This document shows, piece by piece, positions 34,603 through 44,155 of a stretch of DNA of 64,000 nucleotides. Made by a program: the position numbers and the translations under genes. Within the stretch, counting starts at the first letter, position 1. Each line of letters starts with the position of its first letter. The notes beneath the pieces are model-generated. The model did no database searches, had not been told where the DNA came from, and worked only from the letters and a program-made list of their open reading frames with translations. The stretch is from JBBDYG01 sp040901765 (GTDB lineage: Bacteria; Planctomycetota; Planctomycetia; Pirellulales; Lacipirellulaceae): positions 1 to 64,000 of the forward strand of contig JBBDYG010000075.1 in NCBI GenBank assembly GCA_040901765.1, in the 5' to 3' direction.

Positions 34603-36585
34603 TCATCCCTTCGACCACTTACTAACCGCCGCAGTTAGATTGTGGACTTCATCGGCGTCGTGGTTCATGGACTCGGGGACGAAACCGGCCTTCACGCAGG
34701 CCGAGCCGAAGGCGATTCTGGCGAACACGAACAGGCGTTCCACCTCGGTGAGATAAGTCCGCAGCGCGGCCGCGGACGATTGGAGTTTCGATTTCTGCAG
34801 GCTGTCGCGCTCGACGGCCATCGCGGTGCGCACTTTTCCCAGCAAGTGCTGGATCGCCAAATACTCGCGGCGGGTGCTGATGACCAGCCGTTGCGCGGGA
34901 AGCGCGGCGACGGGCACGGAACTATCGACGCATGCTTCGCCGAGTTGCTGGCACAGATAGTCGACCCGCTTGAGCACCTGCGCGTGGTCGAGCGGATCGG
35001 GTGAATCGATCGACGGCACCACGGGCATATCGGCCGTGAGGGCAACCGGCGGCGCTGCGCCGCGCAGCAAGCGGTCGCGCCAGACCGGTATCGATTCTAG
35101 TTCCATAAACCCGTCGCGCTTGACTTCGACGTGGGCGCTCTCGTGGGTTGCCGGCACCAAACCTGACACGGATACCGTGCCGTTGGAACTGTAGCGGCAG
35201 GTGACGAGGATTTCAGTCCGCTCGGGTAGGTTCGGGCTGAGCGTGACGATGCACTTTCCGACCGGTACGCAATAGCTGGGGTTTTCGTTTTCGCCCTCGA
35301 CGATTTTGATTTCGACCGTGCGTTGATTTGCCGTGCGGGTGACGAACTTTTGCCGCCGACTGGCCGGCAGACGCGAATTGCGTGGAATGAGAATCCGATT
35401 GACGGGTTCGCCCGTGCGGACATCGACGCCCGCGATGCCCAAACTGTGGGCGTTGACGTTGACCACCCGCAGTTGGGCCAGCTTGGGCGACGTTTTGAGC
35501 GCGGCAAACAGCGCCGCGCCCATGGCAACCGCCAGGTCTGGCTCGTGTGACAGCGTTGGCGGGCGTCCTGCTGCTAGTGCTAGTTTCTCCGTAACCATCG
35601 GAATCCGGCTGGAGCCGCCCACCAACAGCACCTTGTCGAGTTGCTGCCAGGTCAGGCCCGCTTGTTCCAGTGCGTCCATCGAGGTGACGATGGTGCGTTC
35701 GATCAGCGGCTCGATCAATTGCTGAAATTGGGCGCGGGTAATTTCAATGCCCAGCCGCATCCCCGCGAACGAACACACGACATTGGTCGTCGGTTGGTCG
35801 GTGAGATCGTGCTTCGCGCGCTGCGCGAGTGCCCACAGACGTTGCAGAAAGCCGAAATCGCTGCGCGGATCGACGCCGTGATGTTCGTGAAACTTCTCGG
35901 CGATGAAATCGACGAGCCGTTCGTCGAAATCCCTTCCGCCGAGCCGCACGTCGCCGTCGGAGGAGAGAGTCGTGACTTCCGTTCCGTTGACTTCGAGCAC
36001 CGAAACGTCGAAGGTTCCACCGCCCAGGTCGTAAACGAGCAACCGCGCTTGACGTTTTTCATCCCCGTCGAGCAGGCCGGCATGCTGAAACTCGGTCAGT
36101 GCCGCGGCGACTGGTTCGTTGACGATGTCGATGACATTGAACCCGGCAAGTCGCCCCGCTTCCAGAGTGGCTTTGCGGCGGCGCTCGTCGAAGTAGGCCG
36201 GCACGGTGATGACCGCGTCGCGCGTGTCGCCGATGTGCGGACGGGCGCGAAGACGAATTTCTTCCAGCAAAAAAGCGCTAAGCACCTCGGGGGGAATCCA
36301 GTGGTGGCGGACCTTGCGATGGTAGTGCGGCTCGCCCATGTCGCGCTTGAACGCCTCGACCACGGCATCGGGGTTGTCGAGGCCCAACTCCAGTGCCTTA
36401 CGGCCGACCTCGATTCGATCTTCGATGTAGAGCGCGCTGGGAATTAATTTATCGTTCCCGTCTATCGGGTAACACTCGAGGCGCTGGTCGTCGACCATTC
36501 GCGCCAGCGAGCAGGTCGTGGTTCCCAGATCAATACCCACCGCGGTGGCGGAAGTGGTGTCCGAAGTGCGGCCGTTGTTAGACAT
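34603..36585 (-). CDS. Hsp70-family (DnaK-like) protein with divergent C-terminus
   Basis: 660 residues. The ATPase domain is complete: VGIDLGTTTCSLARM, VITVPAYFDERRRKATLEAGRLAG, VYDLGGGTFDVSVLEV, and LVGGSSRIPMV. After about residue 390 a shortened substrate-binding-like beta domain follows (NRILIPRNSRLPASRRQKFVTR, NENPSYCVPVGKC) and the C-terminal 200 residues are an unrecognised helical region, unlike the DnaK lid. The first 15 residues are a polar tail. It is not the main DnaK: there is no grpE or dnaJ nearby. Its neighbour is an FHA-bearing pseudokinase gene 79 bases upstream, a pairing that suggests regulation of a membrane complex (inference). Confidence 0.88.
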   Translation of the reverse strand: MSNNGRTSDTTSATAVGIDLGTTTCSLARMVDDQRLECYPIDGNDKLIPSALYIEDRIEVGRKALELGLDNPDAVVEAFKRDMGEPHYHRKVRHHWIPPEVLSAFLLEEIRLRARPHIGDTRDAVITVPAYFDERRRKATLEAGRLAGFNVIDIVNEPVAAALTEFQHAGLLDGDEKRQARLLVYDLGGGTFDVSVLEVNGTEVTTLSSDGDVRLGGRDFDERLVDFIAEKFHEHHGVDPRSDFGFLQRLWALAQRAKHDLTDQPTTNVVCSFAGMRLGIEITRAQFQQLIEPLIERTIVTSMDALEQAGLTWQQLDKVLLVGGSSRIPMVTEKLALAAGRPPTLSHEPDLAVAMGAALFAALKTSPKLAQLRVVNVNAHSLGIAGVDVRTGEPVNRILIPRNSRLPASRRQKFVTRTANQRTVEIKIVEGENENPSYCVPVGKCIVTLSPNLPERTEILVTCRYSSNGTVSVSGLVPATHESAHVEVKRDGFMELESIPVWRDRLLRGAAPPVALTADMPVVPSIDSPDPLDHAQVLKRVDYLCQQLGEACVDSSVPVAALPAQRLVISTRREYLAIQHLLGKVRTAMAVERDSLQKSKLQSSAAALRTYLTEVERLFVFARIAFGSACVKAGFVPESMNHDADEVHNLTAAVSKWSKG

Positions 36586-36618
36586 TGGCTTTGCTGAGAT
36601 GGTTTAGGAGTATCTATT

Positions 36619-36668
36619 GTGGCACGACTCGCCGAGTCGTGAATTCACGAGTCGGAGACCCGTGCTAC
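36619..36668. terminator. 50-bp palindrome at a stop codon, copy 3
   Basis: Same 50-bp unit as 4923-4972 and 29636-29685 with four or five mismatched pairs. The right end overlaps the TAG stop of the kinase-like gene (36665-36667), so the element supplies that stop codon. It separates the kinase-like and Hsp70 genes, both on the minus strand. Confidence 0.65.
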
Positions 36669-38410
36669 TCACCGCCTGGATCGGGCGCCGACTCAGATGT
36701 GGATGGAGCCGTGTCGGTTGCTTCCGGCGCGCTAGTCGGCCAGAGTCCGATCACTAGACCCATCGTCACCAATGCCGCCACGAGCACGACCCAGTTCTTG
36801 GTCGATTTGTCCCAATTCTTATAGTCGAGCAAGCGCGTGAATCGCTGCGATGTGGCGGCAGCCGGCTCGTGTTGTGTCGCTGGCCGAGCGGGAGCGCTGG
36901 TTCGTGCCGGCGGCGCGGGTGCGGCGGTTGGTTTGGCTGCCGGTTTTGCCGGCGCGGCCGACGGTTTGGATGGCGCGGCGGCACTCGGTCGTTGGGGCGG
37001 AGCGGGTGCTTGCGCTCGCGGGGCATGATTTCCGGCAGTCAGGAGCGCCGGCGGTGCGGCCTTGGGCGCCGCTTCGGAACCTGGCTGCACCAGCCGAGGG
37101 GCGTACCGCGCGGCCAGCTTCGACAGCGGTTCGGCGTTTTGGTTGAGAATCGTGAACTGTAGCCCCGGACCGCCCGGTGCCATGCGAATGATGTCGCCGG
37201 AGCGAAGATTCGCAGAGGAAGTCACGACTTCCTGATTGACGTAGTACGTGATGCCGGCCGGGCAATTGAGCCGCCAGCCCTCTGCAGCTCGGCCGAGTCG
37301 AAGTACAGTTTGGCCGCTGCCACGCAGCGCAGCGGGGAACTGGACATCGCAATCGGCCGAGTCTCCCAACGTGAAGAAATCCTTGTTTACACCGACCATT
37401 TCCGAGTCGCAACCAATGAACCGGATCACTACCGGAGCGGCGGGTCGATTCGGTATGTCGTCGAGCTTGGGCTGCTGCGCGGCAGCGGCCGGCGCGCTTG
37501 GCCGGGGTTGCTCCGGGGCCACGTCGCTGGTGGCGCTCGCCCGTGTGGATACTGCCGGCGCGATCTCCCGTGGACTGCGAGTTGCGATGAGCAGCGGCCG
37601 TAGTTCATCAAGCAATTCCGCCACCGAATGGTAGCGTTGGAGCGGATCTTTATTCAGCATCCGATGGAGCACCCGCTCCAACTCGGGCGGCAGTCCGGGC
37701 ACCTGTTCGCTAAGCGCCGGCAGCGGTTCATCGCGGGCCGAATGCCAACGCAGCCAATTGCGATCGGCATCGACCGCATCGACGCCCACGCCGCGAAAGA
37801 GATCGTCAAAGGCGGAACCGAGCAGGATTTCTAAAATCACAAAGCCCAAACAATAGATATCGGTAGACGGCCCAATTTGCCCCAGCGCAGGGTCGATCAT
37901 CTCGGGCGCAAGATATTTCTGGCCGCCGGTCGGCAGCGGCAGCTCGCCAATTCGGTCGCGATCGTAACACCGCCCGTCAATGAGCTTTGCGCGGCCTGCG
38001 CTATCAAACAAGACGTTCGTGGGCTTGATGTTCAGATGCAGCAGGCCTTGGTTGTGAAGGTAGCCTAGCGCCTCGGCTGTTTGGGCCAGGATTTCCGCCG
38101 CCTCCGCCGGGGACTTGCCACCGGCGGAGATCATTTGCTTGCCCGACAGGGCGTGAGGCTCGTAGATAATCGACCCGTCGGCACGGTCGAGGTCGAACAG
38201 CGTTACTAGGCCATCGTGTTTAAATTGCGACCATCGCTCGGCGGCGGCAAAAAATGCTTCGCGCCGGGAAGCATGACTGCGGACGTCCTCGCGAAGCTGC
38301 TTGATCGCCACCCGACGATTGAGGCCGCCGACATCGCGGCCGAGAAAGACCTCGCAGGTGGGTCCGCTCCCCAATCGCTCGGTCGGCAAGTACTTGGTGG
38401 TCGTCGCCAT
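36665..38410 (-). CDS. Ser/Thr kinase-like protein with FHA domain, predicted pseudokinase
   Basis: 581 residues from ATG 38410. Kinase domain about 8-275: glycine loop GSGPTCEVFLG, VAIK lysine (Lys37), LAPEM activation-end motif. The catalytic loop reads HLNIKPTN (residues 125-132) instead of HRDxKPxN, so the catalytic Asp is Asn, and the DFG site reads IDGR. Phosphotransfer is therefore doubtful. Next is an FHA domain at about 330-415 (FFTLGDSADCDVQFPAALRGSGQTVLRL), a Pro/Ala-rich linker of about 100 residues, then one membrane helix (WVVLVAALVTMGLVIGLWP) near the C-terminus. Upstream of the Hsp70 gene and divergent from the cpaF-like gene. The first 45 codons of the longer frame upstream are basic and unlikely. 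Confidence 0.82.
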   Translation of the reverse strand: MATTTKYLPTERLGSGPTCEVFLGRDVGGLNRRVAIKQLREDVRSHASRREAFFAAAERWSQFKHDGLVTLFDLDRADGSIIYEPHALSGKQMISAGGKSPAEAAEILAQTAEALGYLHNQGLLHLNIKPTNVLFDSAGRAKLIDGRCYDRDRIGELPLPTGGQKYLAPEMIDPALGQIGPSTDIYCLGFVILEILLGSAFDDLFRGVGVDAVDADRNWLRWHSARDEPLPALSEQVPGLPPELERVLHRMLNKDPLQRYHSVAELLDELRPLLIATRSPREIAPAVSTRASATSDVAPEQPRPSAPAAAAQQPKLDDIPNRPAAPVVIRFIGCDSEMVGVNKDFFTLGDSADCDVQFPAALRGSGQTVLRLGRAAEGWRLNCPAGITYYVNQEVVTSSANLRSGDIIRMAPGGPGLQFTILNQNAEPLSKLAARYAPRLVQPGSEAAPKAAPPALLTAGNHAPRAQAPAPPQRPSAAAPSKPSAAPAKPAAKPTAAPAPPARTSAPARPATQHEPAAATSQRFTRLLDYKNWDKSTKNWVVLVAALVTMGLVIGLWPTSAPEATDTAPSTSESAPDPGGE

Positions 38411-38490
38411 TTTGCCTATCTTAATTGAGGCGGTTGGTGATACACTACCCCGAAGCAGGTGAATTCCAGCTTGTTTCAAGCCTCCCCAAC

Positions 38491-39612
38491 ATGCAAGCCC
38501 GCGACATCTATCAACGAACCCTGCGGCACTTTCTGGCGCCAATCTGGCCGCTGCTGGAGGATCCGACGGTTTCCGAAGTGTTGGTAAACGGCCCGAACAC
38601 GATCTATTTCGAACGGGCCGGGCGGCTCCATCGCGCGGAAGCGACGTTTCCCAGCGACGACCATCTTATGGCCGCGGTTCGCAACATCGCCGAGTTCGTC
38701 AACCGGACCATCGACATCGACCACCACAGCATGGACGCCCGCCTGCCGGACGGTTCGCGGGTTCATGTGATTATCCCACCCTCGTCGCGTGGCGGTCCCC
38801 ATCTTTCGATTCGCCGCTTTCAGAAATCGACCTTCTCGCTCGATTCGCTGGTCGAGCGCGGCAGCCTTACGGCGGAAGCGGCCGAGTTTCTCCAGTTCGT
38901 CGTCGTCCTCCATAAAAACACCGTGATCTCGGGCGGGACCGGAACCGGCAAGACCTCGATGCTCAACGCCCTGTCCGCTGCCATCCCCGAGCACGAGCGG
39001 ATCGTGGTCATCGAAGACAGCTCCGAATTGCAACTCAATCAGCCCCACACCGTTTATTTGGAAGCGCAGCCGGCGCGGCCCGATGGCCGCGGCCAGGTTT
39101 CGATTCGCGACCTGTTCGTCGACTCGCTGCGGATGCGGCCCGACCGAATCGTTGTCGGCGAGGTCCGCCGCGGCGAAGCGCTCGATATGATTCAGTCGAT
39201 GATCTCGGGCCACTCGGGGGCGTTGACGACGGCCCACGCCAACACTCCGCGCGACGCGCTCATTCGACTCGAAACTCTGTGCATGATGAGCGGCCTCGAC
39301 TTGCCGGTGCAGGTCGCCCGGCGGCAGGTGGCGTCCGCGATTCAAGTCGTGCTGCAACTGGCTCGTTTCGACGACGGGAGTCGCCGCGTGCAAGTCATCA
39401 GCGAAGTGCTGGATCTCGATGACGCGGGAACCTATCAAGTTCAAGACATCTACCGCTTCCGGTCCGCTGGTCGCGACGCGGAAGAGCGGATTCTTGGTCA
39501 ACTTGAGTGGACCGGCCAGAGGCCAACGTTCCATTCCGAGCCGTTTGAAATGGGATGGCAGGATCGCATCCAGCACACGAGCCAACTCTTTCGGCCAGCC
39601 GAGGCGGGCTGA
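38491..39612 (+). CDS. CpaF/TadA-type secretion ATPase, second copy
   Basis: 373 residues from ATG 38491. Type II/IV secretion NTPase: EDPTVSEVLVNGPNTIYFE, Walker A GGTGTGKTS, Asp-box VVIEDSSELQLNQPH, Walker B DRIVVGEVRRGEALDM, His-box GHSGALTTAHANTPRDAL. Lies on the plus strand, divergent from the pseudokinase and convergent with the FHA membrane protein of the Tad locus. The main TadA of the locus is the FHA fusion at 42247, so this may power another step or pilus. An in-frame TTG at 38425 gives a longer N-terminus. Confidence 0.88.
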   Translation: MQARDIYQRTLRHFLAPIWPLLEDPTVSEVLVNGPNTIYFERAGRLHRAEATFPSDDHLMAAVRNIAEFVNRTIDIDHHSMDARLPDGSRVHVIIPPSSRGGPHLSIRRFQKSTFSLDSLVERGSLTAEAAEFLQFVVVLHKNTVISGGTGTGKTSMLNALSAAIPEHERIVVIEDSSELQLNQPHTVYLEAQPARPDGRGQVSIRDLFVDSLRMRPDRIVVGEVRRGEALDMIQSMISGHSGALTTAHANTPRDALIRLETLCMMSGLDLPVQVARRQVASAIQVVLQLARFDDGSRRVQVISEVLDLDDAGTYQVQDIYRFRSAGRDAEERILGQLEWTGQRPTFHSEPFEMGWQDRIQHTSQLFRPAEAG

Positions 39613-39667
39613 AAAAGATTTGCGCGTTGCGAGGCGCGATGGTTGCCATGGCGGCTTAGGCCGCTCG

Positions 39668-40411
39668 TTACTCATAGAGCAGCACCTTTTTCGCCGTCGC
39701 AAAGCGAAACACCCGGGACTCGAGTTGATTGTCGTTCTGTAATTTGGCGTTTCGAATCAAATCGGTTTCTAAAACACGCTGATACGCGTCAATCGCCTGG
39801 GCGGTGTCGCGCTGCCCCGGGCGGGTTTCTAAGAAGTACGCTTCTTGCATTAACCGCATCACGTCGCGCCATTGCGAGGCCCGAACTTTCGATTTGTCCT
39901 CTTCCGCTTCGATATGGGTTCTTACGGCATCTAGCAGCGTTTCGAATTTCACAATCTCGCGTTCGACGGAGGGCGTCGCCTCCGCTCCCATTTGCTGGTA
40001 ACCGACGCCCAGGCACAACAAGATGACGCCAAGCTGAATCATCTGCCGCTGGGAAGACGGCGGACTCTTTTCCGGTGCATCCTCATCCTCCGCTTGCTTG
40101 GCGACTGTTGCCGCACCGTTGCCGGAGATCGTTAGGGTAATCGACCGCGTCATCCGTAGCGGGGCGCCGACGGGCCACGCCGTCATTTGGCTGGGTTGCA
40201 GCTCCTCGTCACCAATAAACACGGCATAGGGGTTACGATTGTGGACGAGCAGCGCGTCGCCCCGAAAATCGAGCGTCAGCGCCAGCGGCTGCACTTCGTC
40301 GTGTTCGAGCCGCAGTTCACAGTCACTGCTGCTGCCCAACCGCGACACACCTTGCTGCAACGGCAACTGGCGTGTGCCTTTTTCATCTTGAACCTGCAAA
40401 TAATTGGCCAT
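39668..40411 (-). CDS. FHA-like membrane protein of the Tad locus
   Basis: 247 residues. The N-terminal 95 residues fit an FHA-type sandwich (LQQGVSRLGSSSDCELRLEHDEVQPLALTLDF...LLVHNRNPYAVFIGDEELQP). A polar linker follows, then one membrane helix (MIQLGVILLCLGVGY) and a helical C-terminal domain with QEAYFLETRPGQRDTAQAIDAYQRVLE, TPR-like. It ends the minus-strand Tad gene set, 12 bases after tadC. Probably an assembly or regulatory subunit. Confidence 0.7.
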   Translation of the reverse strand: MANYLQVQDEKGTRQLPLQQGVSRLGSSSDCELRLEHDEVQPLALTLDFRGDALLVHNRNPYAVFIGDEELQPSQMTAWPVGAPLRMTRSITLTISGNGAATVAKQAEDEDAPEKSPPSSQRQMIQLGVILLCLGVGYQQMGAEATPSVEREIVKFETLLDAVRTHIEAEEDKSKVRASQWRDVMRLMQEAYFLETRPGQRDTAQAIDAYQRVLETDLIRNAKLQNDNQLESRVFRFATAKKVLLYE

Positions 40412-40423
40412 GGGGTTCGGTTG

Positions 40424-41338
40424 CTATCCAGGATAAGTGTAAAGGGCGCTCAGAATGAACGGCGCGACGACGATTACCAGACACGCAGCCATGATGATCA
40501 TCGCCGGGAACACGAGCTGCACCTTCGATTCTTCGGCAGCTTTCTCCGCCCATTGCGACCGCTTAAGTCGCATCTGCTCGGCTTGGGTCCGCATGGTTTC
40601 CGCGAGCGGCGTACCCAGCGTTTCGCCTTCAATGATGGCCGACATTAGCTCTCGCGCGTCGTCGTCGATCAGTCGGTCGGCGAAGCTCTTGAGGGCTTCC
40701 CTCCGCGGCCGGCCCAGCGACAAATCGCGAAGGATGCGGCGGAACTCCTCGCCGAGCGGGTGGTCGCCGGCCTCACGCGTGACCGTTTCCAATGCGTCCT
40801 GAAAGCCGGCCCCGACTTCCATCATCAGCGACATCAAATCGATGGCTGAGGCGAGCCGACGGCGAATGGCGAATCGTCGCTTGTCAGCGCGGGCCTTGAG
40901 TTGCCGCAACGCAAACCACACGTAGCCGAAGTAACCGATCAGGCCCAACGCGATCGTCCAGCCGATACTTCCCATGAGCGCGCCACAGGCAATTCCACCC
41001 AAGCCCGCCAGAATGGATTCCACGCGTTTCACCGCGATAAACTCGCTCGGCTTCCACGGCAATGGTTCGCTGCTACCGATCAGATTGGTACGCACCTGAT
41101 CGACCAGCTTGCCATACGACCGCTCTATCCAAGGCGTAAGTTCGTCGATCCACGGCTCGAACCATCGATAAACCGAGTTCGCGGCCCGCAACTCTTCCCG
41201 CCTTTCTAACTCAAATCTTCCAAGCGCCGGGTCGATAAAGCGCGGCACGGTGGCGATTCGCAGCACCATCCAAGCGAGACCGCCGAGGCTCAAGGCCCAT
41301 AGCAGTGAGGCGACAAGTTGCAGCGATCCGCTATTCAT
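40424..41338 (-). CDS. tadC: Tad pilus inner-membrane platform protein TadC-like
   Basis: 304 residues. Type II secretion F-domain: RRRLASAIDLMSLMMEVGAGFQDALETVTREAGDHPLGEEFRRILRDLSLGRPRREALKSFADRL, flanked by membrane helices near residues 20, 115-150 and 275-300. Forms the membrane platform with TadB. ATG at 41338 has GAAGG six bases upstream; a GTG 18 bases earlier is possible. Follows tadB by 25 bases. Confidence 0.88.
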   Translation of the reverse strand: MNSGSLQLVASLLWALSLGGLAWMVLRIATVPRFIDPALGRFELERREELRAANSVYRWFEPWIDELTPWIERSYGKLVDQVRTNLIGSSEPLPWKPSEFIAVKRVESILAGLGGIACGALMGSIGWTIALGLIGYFGYVWFALRQLKARADKRRFAIRRRLASAIDLMSLMMEVGAGFQDALETVTREAGDHPLGEEFRRILRDLSLGRPRREALKSFADRLIDDDARELMSAIIEGETLGTPLAETMRTQAEQMRLKRSQWAEKAAEESKVQLVFPAMIIMAACLVIVVAPFILSALYTYPG

Positions 41339-41363
41339 AACAACCTTCGACGACACGATCGAA

Positions 41364-42224
41364 CTAAAAATCGACCCGCAGGATCACCATGCACCAGCGG
41401 ACGGCGACGTACACCATCGCGCCCACCCCCAGCAGCACGAACTGGCCGAGTGTCTTATCAAACAAAAACCAAGTGGAGATCGGATCGAGCACCGCGAACA
41501 TCAGTAGAAAGATCAGCGGAAACATGCCCAATAGCATCGCCAATTTGCGACCGGCCGCGGTGTCGGCCTCGAGCTTGCGCTCCAGTCGTTGCATTTCCTG
41601 TAGGCCGGTGCTGATGCGATCGAGTGCAAAGGTGACCCGCCCCCCGCGTTCGATGCACACCAGAATCGCGGACGAGAACATGGTGAATGCTTCCAAATTG
41701 AGTCGGCGTTCCACTTCGCGTAGCGAGTCGGCCAAAGGCCGGCCCGCATGGTAATCGCGGACAATCCGCTTGAGTTCCGTCTTGAGAGGCTGGGGAGTCT
41801 CCGCGGCCACCGTCACCAGTCCCTGCTGCAGCGCCAACCCGGCGCGCGCCGTGTTCGCGAGCGATCCCGCGACCCGGACCATTTGATCGCGCAATTTGAC
41901 CCGCCGCCGATTAATCAAGTAGTCGAGGATAAATCGCGGAGAAACAAACACGACGTACGCCAAACCCAGCGCCACCGGGGGCATTCCGGCCAGCACGCCG
42001 AACACGAGCAGGGTTGCAAAGAGCGCCACGCCCCACCACCGCAGCGCCCGCACGACGCCCTGACTGTCTAGCCCCAAGGCCATCAGCCGCGGCCGCAGGT
42101 CGCCGATATATCGCCGCGTGTAACTATCCCATGCCGGTCCGATCCACCCTGCTGCAAGAAACACGCCGGCAAACACCAACGCACTCGACAGCAGCATCAG
42201 CAGATAGGGCGGATCGTGGTTCAT
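41364..42224 (-). CDS. tadB: Tad pilus inner-membrane platform protein TadB-like
   Basis: 286 residues. F-domain RRRVKLRDQMVRVAGSLANTARAGLALQQGLVTVAAETPQPLKTELKRIVRDYHAGRPLADSLREVERRL, with membrane helices near 10-30, 80-115 and 235-285. Partner of TadC. ATG at 42224, 22 bases downstream of the FHA-TadA stop. Confidence 0.88.
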   Translation of the reverse strand: MNHDPPYLLMLLSSALVFAGVFLAAGWIGPAWDSYTRRYIGDLRPRLMALGLDSQGVVRALRWWGVALFATLLVFGVLAGMPPVALGLAYVVFVSPRFILDYLINRRRVKLRDQMVRVAGSLANTARAGLALQQGLVTVAAETPQPLKTELKRIVRDYHAGRPLADSLREVERRLNLEAFTMFSSAILVCIERGGRVTFALDRISTGLQEMQRLERKLEADTAAGRKLAMLLGMFPLIFLLMFAVLDPISTWFLFDKTLGQFVLLGVGAMVYVAVRWCMVILRVDF

Positions 42225-42246
42225 CGACGGCCGATAGCGAAAGATG

Positions 42247-44124
42247 TCACAGCAGGAACGTATCCAATTCAATTAGCCCATTATCGAGCAGCTCGCTCAT
42301 AAAGGTTGGGACTGAGCCGGTGGGCAATAGCGATCCGTTCTCCCGGTGTGGATCACGAAAGAAGATGTCTTTCGTAACAATTCGATGCTCGGTATCGTCG
42401 TATTCCACAAATTCGGTGATTTGGGTCACGCACCGCGCTCCGTTGCGCAGGCGTGTAAGCTGGACGACCAAATCGATTGCGGAGGCGATCTGCCGATGAA
42501 TCGACTCGATCGGCAAGTCAGCCGCAGTTTGCACCAGAACTTCCAATCTCAAGATGCAGTCGCGGGAAGTGTTGGCATGAATGGTGGTCATGGAGCCGTC
42601 GTGGCCGGTGTTCATCGCTTGCAGCATGTCGAGCGCTTCAGCCCCGCGGCATTCGCCGACGACGATTCGATCGGGCCGCATGCGCAGGGCGTTCTTCACG
42701 AGGTCGCGAATTTCGTAAGCGCCGGCGCCTTCGACGTTGGCGCTTTTGGTCTCCATCCGCACGACGTGGTCTTTATGAAGTTGCAACTCGGCGGTGTCCT
42801 CGACCGTCACGATCCGTTCTTTGTCGGGAATGAAATCGCTCAAGCAGTTCAGCAGGGTCGTCTTACCGGTACCGGTGCCGCCGGAAATCAGGATGTTTTT
42901 CCCCGCCACCACCGCCGCCCGCAGGAACTCGGCCGCCGTGGGAGATAGCGAGCCCTTTGCGATCAAGTCGTCGACGCGCAGTTTCTTGGCCGGAAATTTG
43001 CGAATAGTCAGGCACGGACCACTAATGGCAATCGGATCGATCACCGCATTGACGCGGCTGCCGTCCATAAGCCGGGCGTCGACCAGCGGTTGCGATCGGT
43101 CGATGCGTCGGCCCACGCGCGAAACGATCCGCTCGATAATCGAAATGGTTACGGCGTCGGAAACAAATCGTCGCCCGGACTTCTCCAAGACGCCGTTCTT
43201 TTCGATGTACAGCCGCTCGCTATCGACCACCATGATCTCCGAGATGTTGGGCATCCTTAACAGATCTTCGAGCGGACCGTAACCGAAGACAATGTCCTTA
43301 ATCTGCTTCTTCACGTATCGTAGCGCGGCATAGCGAGCGACCTCGCCGTACACGTCATCGGCAATCTCCTCCCAGTCCTGCCAAAATCGCTCTTCGGCTC
43401 GGCCAATCTTTCCGCTCAGGTCGCTAATCTCATCTAGCTCCAGGCGCTTGGCCATCTGTCGAACGAGGCTCTGCAATTCGGTCTCGATCACGCGATTGGC
43501 CGTGTGCAGCTTCGGCCATCGTTGCCCATGTTCCCACACGCTGTTGTGCTCTTCCACCGATTCGACGAGTTGACCGATTAAAAGCGATTCGATGGTCTTT
43601 GCCGCCAGGTGAACTAACAGCTCAGATTTTTCTGGTGTCTCCAGCCCTTCGAGCCGAGCGATTTCTTCGAGATCAAGCTCCAGCTTGATCAGGAACTCCT
43701 CGTTGTCGCGGCGATCGTCGTCGCCGGAATCGACATCGATCCGGCGAAGAAGTTCCTGATGAATGCGAAGGATCAATTCCGACATCTGTTGGTCGAGACG
43801 CGCTCGGCGATCGCCTTCGCCCGCCGCAACGGCCGGCCGTTCCAGGCTCACCTGAAACGGATAGATGCTGATCGTTTCGCCCACGGGAATCAGCACTCGC
43901 TCGCCGCGCTGGACCGCGACATTGCCAACGCGGACCTCGTTATTGCCCAACGGGATCAATTCCCAACGCGTCCCGCTGCGGCGAAGCACCGCCGCTTGCT
44001 GAGCAACAAACGGGCTGTCGAGGACGATGTCGTTGTGCGCGTCGCGGCCAATTCGTATCTGATCGCCGTCGTGATGAACGAGCTGCTCCTCGACGCGGCC
44101 GATCTTATTGACCCAAATTCGCAT
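42247..44124 (-). CDS. tadA: FHA-domain fused to TadA/CpaF ATPase
   Basis: 625 residues from ATG 44124 (AGGGAA eight bases upstream). Residues 1-95 are an FHA domain (GDQIRIGRDAHNDIVLDSPFVAQQAAVLRRSG) and 110-630 a full CpaF ATPase: a helical N-domain, FGYGPLEDLLRMPNISEIMVVD, Walker A GGTGTGKTT, VTVEDTAELQLHKDHVVR, DRIVVGECRGAEALDM and TTIHANTSRDCILRLE. Powers assembly of the Tad pilus. The N-terminal FHA is an addition to the usual TadA plan and would let phosphorylated partners or the pseudokinase system reach the motor (inference). Confidence 0.9.
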   Translation of the reverse strand: MRIWVNKIGRVEEQLVHHDGDQIRIGRDAHNDIVLDSPFVAQQAAVLRRSGTRWELIPLGNNEVRVGNVAVQRGERVLIPVGETISIYPFQVSLERPAVAAGEGDRRARLDQQMSELILRIHQELLRRIDVDSGDDDRRDNEEFLIKLELDLEEIARLEGLETPEKSELLVHLAAKTIESLLIGQLVESVEEHNSVWEHGQRWPKLHTANRVIETELQSLVRQMAKRLELDEISDLSGKIGRAEERFWQDWEEIADDVYGEVARYAALRYVKKQIKDIVFGYGPLEDLLRMPNISEIMVVDSERLYIEKNGVLEKSGRRFVSDAVTISIIERIVSRVGRRIDRSQPLVDARLMDGSRVNAVIDPIAISGPCLTIRKFPAKKLRVDDLIAKGSLSPTAAEFLRAAVVAGKNILISGGTGTGKTTLLNCLSDFIPDKERIVTVEDTAELQLHKDHVVRMETKSANVEGAGAYEIRDLVKNALRMRPDRIVVGECRGAEALDMLQAMNTGHDGSMTTIHANTSRDCILRLEVLVQTAADLPIESIHRQIASAIDLVVQLTRLRNGARCVTQITEFVEYDDTEHRIVTKDIFFRDPHRENGSLLPTGSVPTFMSELLDNGLIELDTFLL

Positions 44125-44155
44125 GAGTGATTCCCTGCACCAATCACTGGCAAGG

